Of a stretch of DNA of 14,058 nt, positions 8,851 through 14,058 are shown in pieces. Location of the stretch: contig JAHBMJ010002947.1 of NCBI GenBank assembly GCA_018398765.1, positions 1 to 14,058 on the forward strand, in the 5' to 3' direction. Every line of letters starts with the position of its first letter. Positions within the stretch are counted from its first letter, which is position 1. Position numbers and translations under genes: made by a program. The notes below the pieces were generated by a model. It was not told the origin of the DNA. It made no database searches and saw nothing but the letters and a program-made list of their open reading frames with translations. Source of the stretch: Chromera velia (lineage: Eukaryota > Sar > Chromeraceae).

Positions 8851-10460
8851 GGCGACCTTTATAAAAGTTAAGAATAAAACAAAACGGCGACAGTGCTCTA
8901 TAATACCACTGGTGGGGCATTGACTTAAAGTTTGTTCCTAGCATTTGGCCTATGTGTCTTTCGTCTCTTCCTTCTGTCTTAGTTACTGCTCTCGCTGCTA
9001 GCTCTCTCTCTTATGCGACTTCATACTTGACGCTCCTCCATCCGAATGTCTTCTTCGGCATTTACTAAATACTTCCTATCCCTCAGTCATGACCAGCGTA
9101 CTGCCTACTCCTCCTTCCTCCCAGCCCTCCCCCTGCACTCCTCTGGTCCCCCGTATATACGCGCTTGCCGCTTTTAGGTGGGCAATCTACAGTCGGGGTC
9201 GGATCCGGCCGCAAGTCTTGCTCACGTATTGCCCCTATTTCTCACTTAATCGCTCTGCCACCCTCTTCAAAAACATTTTAGCCTCTCCCTCCATCGTTCT
9301 GTCGACCGCACTCACGAGTGGGGTGAAGTCGCACCCTCTGTTTGCGCTTGCCTACTCATGTTTCCTCTTCTTTTCTTCTGCTGCTGCTTTGAGGGCTTGA
9401 GTCCAGGTCACCTTCTCCCTCGAGGCGGCATATGGGTTTATCACCCTGGTATCAAAAATTGCCAGCCTCTGTGGAGCATAGGCCCCCCGGACTTGGAAGT
9501 CCCCCCTTAGCGCCGGACATCCCTGCACCTCCCCTTCCTCCCTAATGATCGGCTCCTTTGCATGAACCGCTCCCGCGGGGTATGCTTCCACTGCTAGACT
9601 CGCCCATGTACGGTTGACTTCATCATGTTACAGCGTGGGCAGTCCCCCTACTGGGCAGTTAAGGGCGTGTTGCAGACTCCACCTTCCCCCACATCCCTCA
9701 CATCTGCTCTTCTCTCCCCCTACCCTCCCCTAATATCGGATTGTCATCACATCCCGGAATTCATCTGGGCTGAAATTCATTCTGTGTTCCTTCAAGGGGG
9801 TGGCCGTCAGCCATCCTGACTGTTTTTTTTCTTTTGACTGCCTGACTTCCTCACACTGGTCCTCACTAGCTGCTTGCCCTGACTGGCTGCCTAATCTCTT
9901 CCACTCCTTCTCTACTGCTTCTTTTACTGCTTCTTTGTGGGCTGCCCTTGCCTTCTGCCCCCTCTTCACGTGCTCGTCTGCGTCTATATCCTCTCTGCGA
10001 AGGATGGCCTCTGTGATCGCTTCACTGGCTGCGGCTAAGGTCTTGTAGTCCCTGTCCGCTGTTTCGGTGGGTTTGGGGATGCCTAGGTCTAGCAGTCGGA
10101 CCAGGAGGGCGGCAACGTCTCTCAGCTACACATTATACTAGGTGGGAGGCCCTCCGTTCCATCGTCCTTTCATCAGGGCGGGGATGAGGCGGTCTCTGAT
10201 CGTGCCTTCCAGCTGCCCCCCGCCCCTGGTACTACCCGCACCACAAACTTCCATTCGTGTTACAGGGATTTGGAACAGGCTGCGTATGCTTCGTGTGAGG
10301 CAAATTCTGCTGCTATTGTGATTCTCTCCACCGACTCTTTCCGGCCTACTCCTTCACCTTCTCCTGCACCCATTTCTCTCTGTGTGCGTCCGTACCTACG
10401 TTCCCCCCCAGGAGACGCGTCCCCTCTACTATCTGCAGGTTGGGGAACTCTGCGGTCTAT
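8850..10460 (-). mobile_element. 5'-truncated, decayed non-LTR (LINE-type) retrotransposon with restriction-like endonuclease region
   Basis: Read on the minus strand, this GC-richer island holds, in order, the end of a reverse transcriptase (thumb region), a Cys/His knuckle and a restriction-like endonuclease region. A non-coding 3' part follows (about 9075-8850). The catalytic RT core (fingers and palm) is absent and sequence turns AT-rich at about 10460. This is the 5' truncation typical of non-LTR elements. The architecture (RT, CCHC-type knuckle, PD-(D/E)XK-like nuclease) is that of R2/CRE/Dong-type elements, as known from the literature; similar proteins are common in cnidarian and protist genomes. 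Borders are set by composition only, with no poly(A) tail clearly seen. A possible 9-bp target duplication is discussed under findings. Confidence 0.75.
9076..10455 (-). pseudogene. Degenerate RT-thumb / zinc knuckle / endonuclease reading frame of the retroelement
   Basis: From about 10215 to a TAG at 9076-9078 a single minus-strand frame can be followed. It contains LLDLGIPKPTETADRDYKTL (around 10040-10100), a segment GWLTATPLKEH...FRDVMTIRY (to 9733), the knuckle Cx2Cx7Hx3C (9702 down to 9655, His at 9667-9669), HDEV, an EP pair, [11 protein letters not shown] (near 9430-9460), and a final stretch ending [11 protein letters not shown]. Seven internal stops break it: TAG at 10138, 10126, 9730, 9352, 9235 and 9187, and TAA at 9628 (plus-strand left ends). 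Upstream of about 10220 the match moves to other frames (ASHEAYAACSKSL, stop, HEWKFVVRVVP; then EKWVQEKVKE; then LQIVEGTRLLGG near 10405-10440), so at least two or three frameshifts are present. The copy is clearly dead. Family membership is judged by motif order from memory, not by a search. Confidence 0.75.
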
Positions 10461-10700
10461 ACGTACTGGATATTAACGCCAGTATTAACGGTGCTACTTT
10501 GAATACTCTAGTCAATATTCTATCCAATATAATAACAATATTGGACTTTACTAGAAACTTTAATTTAAATTTATGATCAGATTCATTATACTCTATGATA
10601 CTGGTACCAGTTCTCTACTTGAGCAGACGAGAAAAGCCGGCTGTCCAGCTGCCAGTGGCGCATTCGAAGGCTAGTTCTAGCTAGTTCTGGGGCTAGTTCG
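10461..10700. other. Return of AT-rich, CTAG-bearing DNA to the right of the retroelement; no gene
   Basis: Composition becomes AT-rich again (TAACG, AATATT and TTTAAAT motifs). CTAG is frequent, including three closely spaced CTAGTTC copies at 10671, 10681 and 10693. There is no open frame of interest. It looks like the continuation of the AT-rich block at 7870-8850. Confidence 0.55.
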
Positions 10701-11828
10701 AAGGAAGGGAGACGAGAAACAAACGATAATGGACACAACTAGGGACATAGACTTGAACTTAGTGCATTCCTTTTTTCTTAGATCAGATGAATTGCATGTG
10801 CTTCGTTGGCCTCCCTCGATCGTCCCTGAATTTTTTCCCCACACACACACACCGTCTCCATTTTCCCCTGGCATGCAGGCTTTCCTCTTTCTGCCTTTCC
10901 GATCGACCAGACCTCTCCACAGCTGTGACGTTCAGTGCAGGTCACGAAAGGAGCTAGAACTGGGAGGGCAGGGGGGCACATTTATGCAGCCACCCGTTCA
11001 CTGTCCCGATCGAATTTAGATGAAATTTTGAAGGAAAGGCCGGCCTTAACCTCACCCCTCTTGCGCCTTCATCATTGTGTCGAAATCCACTCCCTCCCTC
11101 GGTATGGTCGATTCATCGACCGAGCAGCTGTCTGTCTGTCCGTCTCTTCAACAAATTTATTCGAACCAAGGCCTCTCCTCAGTCTCCTGTCTTTCTCCCT
11201 GCATGTGATAGAGTACGTGTGTCTTCACGTCTCTATCCACCCATCTGCTACTCGCTTTCCTCCCCCCCTCCCATCTTTACATACAGTCGAAGCAAAGCCC
11301 CCCCATGGGAGGGCCTGGCGGATCGAATGAAAAATGAGTGAAAGAGATCTGCGGTCTCCAAGAAGCGCAGTCATCAATCAATGAAGGAAGTGAAATTCAA
11401 GGGAATAAAGAGAAGAATGGACACGCACATACTCACACACAGACGAAAGGAAGTGTGAAGACGCACATGTACCAACAGAAAGAGAAAAAAGCGATTCATA
11501 CACACCCAAAAGGGAGGAACGGAGAGACCTGAATTAGATCGACGAATCATGTTCTTCAATCACACCGAAACACTCACTCAAATAGAAAGGGATTGAAAAA
11601 AGTCATGAGCGTGCATCGCAGCATTCAATGCAAAAAAGTCTTTCCCAGGGAAATTCATAATTCCCCCCCATTCTTCGAACTCTAAATTCACACCACGTAC
11701 TTTCTATGGTACACAGACGGACAGACGGACTGTATGGTTTCTTTCCCTCCTTTTCGACAGACAGACAGACACTGAGGTAACCGCCCACCCTCCTGTCCTC
11801 CCTCCTTCTGCACTGCTTAGTCATGCAG

Positions 11829-11877
<49 letters not shown>

Positions 11878-12211
11878 AAGAAAGAAAGAGAGCCCAGTCA
11901 CGCGGAAAGGAGGGAACTATGGGACGGGAGGAAGGAAGGTGGGGGGCCAGATTTCTTATCCGGAAGTCAATGAGTCCCCCCTTCCAACCAACCGTCCATT
12001 CATCGAATTATTGTACAGGTATATAGGCCTTCTCTCACTCTTTTCCCCTTTCTTTCCACTGTGTTGATGAGCCATTGCTGACTGTCATGCGGCCATTTGC
12101 CTTCCTTTCGCCCCGAATGAGGAGCAGGATGTGCACAAACATCTGTCTGCCAATGAGAATAATTGAATGGGTCCATGCAGAATATTCCCACGCTCGGTCG
12201 TTTCGACCAAG
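10701..12211. other. Spacer between convergent genes, possibly with the 3' UTR of the membrane protein gene
   Basis: This stretch of about 1.5 kb has mixed composition with C/T-rich and purine-rich patches, short CA repeats (10840-10852) and the GA/GAAA microsatellite at 11837. Open frames of up to about 130 codons exist, but their translations are low complexity and lack splice or domain support. I see no tRNA or rRNA. The right part probably carries the 3' UTR of the minus-strand gene ending at 12212. No convincing polyadenylation signal was found close to it. Confidence 0.6.
11837..11890. repeat. GA / GAAA microsatellite
   Basis: Eighteen AG dinucleotides in a row pass directly into about four to five AAAG units. 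This is a simple purine repeat in the spacer. Confidence 0.97.
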
Positions 12212-13480
12212 TCACAGTGGCTGCATTCCTGCCTGGGCAGGATCCACAGATGATCCGTGGGAGGGAGGGGGGGGGAACTCTCTCGGAGACTGTGTGTGAG
12301 AGGGACTTTCCATAGACGGGGGGGGAGGGGCGTGGGGGTGGAGGGGAAGAGGATCCGTGGGATGTCTTCCAGAGGCAAACAAACTCGGGTGCGTGTGTGT
12401 GTGTCCGTCTCTCCTCTCCATCTCCTCCTCAGCCGTCTCTGTTGCAGCTGTCTGACTTGTCACCTGCCTCCCTGCAGACCGCACTTTCTCTTTGTCCTCT
12501 CCCTCTCCTGCAACAAATTGAGGACTGCAGTGGGATGGTGGGAATTCATATTGGTAGGGGGGTTGCGGTGCTGCTCCTGATGGTTCCTGGGTGGTATAGT
12601 AGGGAGAGGCGTGGGAGTAGGGGGGGGGGAGGGGGTCCCGTAGAACTAGAGTCTGTTGAGATTGGGTGTCAGCGACTAGTGCAACTCTGTCCCTGTCTGC
12701 TTGAGCTGATACAGAGCCTGGGTGTGCGTGTGTGTGTGCAGCATATTGAACTGAGGTGTGAATCACCGTACCCACACGTCCCTCCTCAATCCAAACCTGT
12801 CTTCTGTCTCCCTCTCTCACCACCATTCCCTCCGTCTCCCCCCTTCTCTGCTGCTGTTGCTGCGTGTGGAGAGTCTTTGCAAAGCTCCAGTTGATGTAAA
12901 CAAGATAGAGACTGAAACTCAACAACACAGCATAGAAGATCCCCTCCCACACCAGAGAGAAAGTGATGATCCTGTCGAGTTGGTCTTCACTGAACGGCTG
13001 TCCTCTCTCTTTCAGCGTTTTCCTTAATCTGTCCTTATACTCATCTGCAAACTCATCGTACCGCAGAAGCAGAATGCCTGCTCCCGCAAGTACCATCAGT
13101 AGTTGGCACACAAACAAGGCCACCCACATCTTATAGTTACTCAACGCCAACGCAAAACTCCGAGACCTGACAGCAGCCAGACCCAGAACCCCAGCAGCCA
13201 GAGCGAAGAGGGCCATCACGAGCTGGATGGGGCCTAGCACAAGACCCCAGGAGGACATCATCACCGGCAGACCGTCGGGGAAGCCAGCAACTTCATGATA
13301 TACAAGGCCGAACAGAACGGAGACTGACGCCAAGAGGTTCAAGAGGGCCAGGAGGCACACCGCAACACTCAAAGGAAGGCGGAAACAGCAGCACGGAATA
13401 CATACACACCGCTCTGCTGCGCGCATTCCAAGAAAGTAACGCGCTGGCGCGGGCCTACTCACAAACGGATCTCTGTTCAT
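12212..13480 (-). CDS. Four-helix membrane protein with Cys-rich N-terminus and PPxY-containing Pro-rich tail (LAPTM-like layout)
   Basis: The 422-codon frame runs from the ATG at 13478-13480 to the TGA at 12212-12214. Residues 25-32 form a Cys cluster (CVCIPCCC) just before the first helix. Hydrophobic segments lie at about 38-60, 79-103, 117-139 and 173-196. A charged loop of roughly 33 residues (140-172) separates helices 3 and 4. Helices 2 and 3 are joined by a short basic loop (RSRS). After residue 200 the tail is polar, with a Gln run (QQQQQ) and then Pro/His/Ser-rich sequence containing LPPPYSHA and PQPPYQYE. A PPxY tail can bind WW-domain ubiquitin ligases, and LAPTM proteins use such motifs for endosome or lysosome sorting; extending that role here is inference. 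The layout recalls LAPTM/tetraspan families, but overall similarity is not tested. A one-exon gene is assumed. The tail could hide an intron. Confidence 0.8.
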   Translation of the reverse strand: MNRDPFVSRPAPARYFLGMRAAERCVCIPCCCFRLPLSVAVCLLALLNLLASVSVLFGLVYHEVAGFPDGLPVMMSSWGLVLGPIQLVMALFALAAGVLGLAAVRSRSFALALSNYKMWVALFVCQLLMVLAGAGILLLRYDEFADEYKDRLRKTLKERGQPFSEDQLDRIITFSLVWEGIFYAVLLSFSLYLVYINWSFAKTLHTQQQQQRRGETEGMVVREGDRRQVWIEEGRVGTVIHTSVQYAAHTHAHPGSVSAQADRDRVALVADTQSQQTLVLRDPLPPPYSHASPYYTTQEPSGAAPQPPYQYEFPPSHCSPQFVAGEGEDKEKVRSAGRQVTSQTAATETAEEEMERRDGHTHTHPSLFASGRHPTDPLPLHPHAPPPPSMESPSHTQSPREFPPPPSHGSSVDPAQAGMQPL

Positions 13481-13663
13481 GGCTGTGTCGATCCACCACT
13501 CTCTTAACGGTGCCGAGCTCAGTCTGTGAGTTGATATGTCTTCCCAACTGAAAACCTCACGGCGGCAACCTTCCCCACCTTTCTGGCGCTCAGCAACTTA
13601 TCGAACACACTGGATCGACCAGCACGAACGGAATGAGGGAAACGATGCTCGATGCTCTCATTT

Positions 13664-13685
13664 ATGTGACGGCCATGTGACGGCC
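13664..13685. repeat. Perfect 11-bp tandem duplication
   Basis: ATGTGACGGCC occurs twice without a gap, at 13664-13674 and 13675-13685, about 185-205 bp upstream of the membrane protein start codon. Confidence 0.95.
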
Positions 13686-13743
13686 TATTAAAGTCTTCAT
13701 CATGCTAAGCGTGACATGCTTTTGCAAGACACGTACGTCTCTG

Positions 13744-13793
13744 GCTTCAAGATAGCTTCAATCATGCTTCAATGTTGCTTCAATTAGCTTCAA
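13744..13793. repeat. Five GCTTCAA repeats at 11-bp spacing
   Basis: GCTTCAA starts at 13744, 13755, 13766, 13777 and 13787. The spacings are 11, 11, 11 and 10. The 3-4 bases between copies differ, so the heptamer itself appears to be what is conserved. Confidence 0.93.
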
Positions 13794-13829
13794 GCGCCTC
13801 GACATATGCGTCCCATCACCCCGGAGGTG

Positions 13830-14058
13830 ACCCTGAAAAAGGGGGGGGAGGGGTCCCCTCAAGGGCTTTTGGCCCCTCCTCCCTCCCTTTATTTGGGGGG
13901 GGGGGGTACCCCCCCTTTCAGGCGCCTCCCTCCGCTCTCCAGCCCCCCCCCCCATGCAAGGGGGGGGTCACCTTCATGGAGGCTTTTTCCCTCCGCCCTC
14001 TTAGGTGGGGTCCCCCCATGGAGGATTTTTCCCTCCGCCCTCCAAAGGGGGTCCCCCC
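13830..14058. repeat. Poly-G/poly-C rich repeat DNA reaching the right edge
   Basis: There are repeated runs of 7 to 13 G or C, often paired around GTCC or GTACC (for example the G run then TACCCCCCC at about 13896-13916), so foldback is possible. The last part consists of two 42-bp tandem copies, 13975-14016 and 14017-14058, each beginning CATGGAGG and containing TTTTTCCCTCCGCCCTC. The second copy stops at the window end, so the array may continue. No gene is seen. Confidence 0.85.

Larger units (their letters stand above)
13481..13800 (-). promoter_or_regulatory. Upstream region of the membrane protein gene with short phased repeats
   Basis: There is no open frame. It directly precedes the ATG at 13480 on the minus strand, so it must hold the 5' UTR and promoter. 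I see no convincing TATA box. Three sets of direct repeats stand out: GATGCTC twice (13644 and 13651), ATGTGACGGCC twice in tandem (13664-13685), and five GCTTCAA copies (13744-13793). Repeats this regular upstream of a gene may be factor binding sites. That is inference. Confidence 0.4.

Noticed and set aside
9089-9400. Plus-strand open frame of 103 codons in the retroelement
   Set aside because: It is antisense to the endonuclease region, which matches known motifs on the minus strand.
9076-10215. TAG reassigned to a sense codon in this organism
   Set aside because: The large genes here close normally with TAA and TGA. The TAG sites in the element replace different expected residues, and frameshifts are also present upstream, so decay is the simpler view.
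10671-10699. Three CTAGTTC copies as a CRISPR-like or operator array
   Set aside because: The copies are only 10-12 bp apart with no conserved spacer structure. They are better seen as part of the CTAG-rich block.
10935-11330. Plus-strand open frame of 131 codons in the spacer
   Set aside because: It is low-complexity Ser/Leu/Pro sequence without splice context or motif, consistent with chance in C/T-rich DNA.
13414-13462. Short intron at the start of the membrane protein gene (GTGAGT to GCGCAG)
   Set aside because: The donor is excellent, but splicing 46 or 49 bp would leave the frame that encodes the hydrophobic helices. Reading through keeps that frame.

Overview
The window looks like nuclear DNA of a eukaryotic microbe. 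Long reading frames are joined by GT-AG introns whose 3' ends are pyrimidine-rich and finish in TGCAG. The proteins are rich in Ser, Pro and Gln, and the spacers hold microsatellites and poly-G/poly-C runs. There are no operons or ribosome binding sites. The style fits an alveolate such as a chromerid alga (Chromera-like). That assignment is an inference from style and from a LINE-type retroelement relic; no marker gene proves it.

Layout. (1) About 24-7869, plus strand: one large multi-exon gene that enters from the left edge. It has several modest 5' exons (about 24-3744) with helix-forming, charged segments and a final exon of about 3.9 kb coding roughly 1,315 residues of disordered Ser/Pro/Gln/Arg-rich protein. 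The spliced model keeps frame for about 2,041 residues. The weakest points are the frame switch near 1311-1379 and the first intron. I do not recognise the family. (2) 7870-about 8850: an abrupt AT-rich block unusually rich in the tetramer CTAG. It holds the gene's 3' UTR and no evident gene. (3) About 8850-10460, minus strand: a decayed, 5'-truncated non-LTR retrotransposon. The RT thumb region, a Cx2Cx7Hx3C knuckle and a restriction-like endonuclease region can still be read through multiple in-frame stops. (4) About 10460-10700: AT-rich, CTAG-bearing DNA returns, which suggests the retroelement landed inside the AT-rich block. (5) 10700-12211: spacer with microsatellites, possibly including the 3' UTR of the next gene. 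(6) 12212-13480, minus strand: a 422-residue four-helix membrane protein with an N-terminal Cys cluster and a Pro-rich tail carrying a PPPY motif, LAPTM-like in layout. (7) 13481-13800: its upstream region, with two sets of short direct repeats spaced at about 11 bp. (8) 13830-14058: G/C homopolymer-rich repeat DNA with two 42-bp tandem copies running off the right edge.

The two genes are convergent and separated by 4.3 kb of repeat-derived DNA. Nothing in the sequence links them functionally. I found no tRNA, rRNA or CRISPR array. The most interesting items are the retroelement whose frame is preserved despite stops biased to TAG, the nested CTAG-rich block, the phased repeats upstream of the membrane protein gene, and the patterned TGAC/TGAG array inside an intron.
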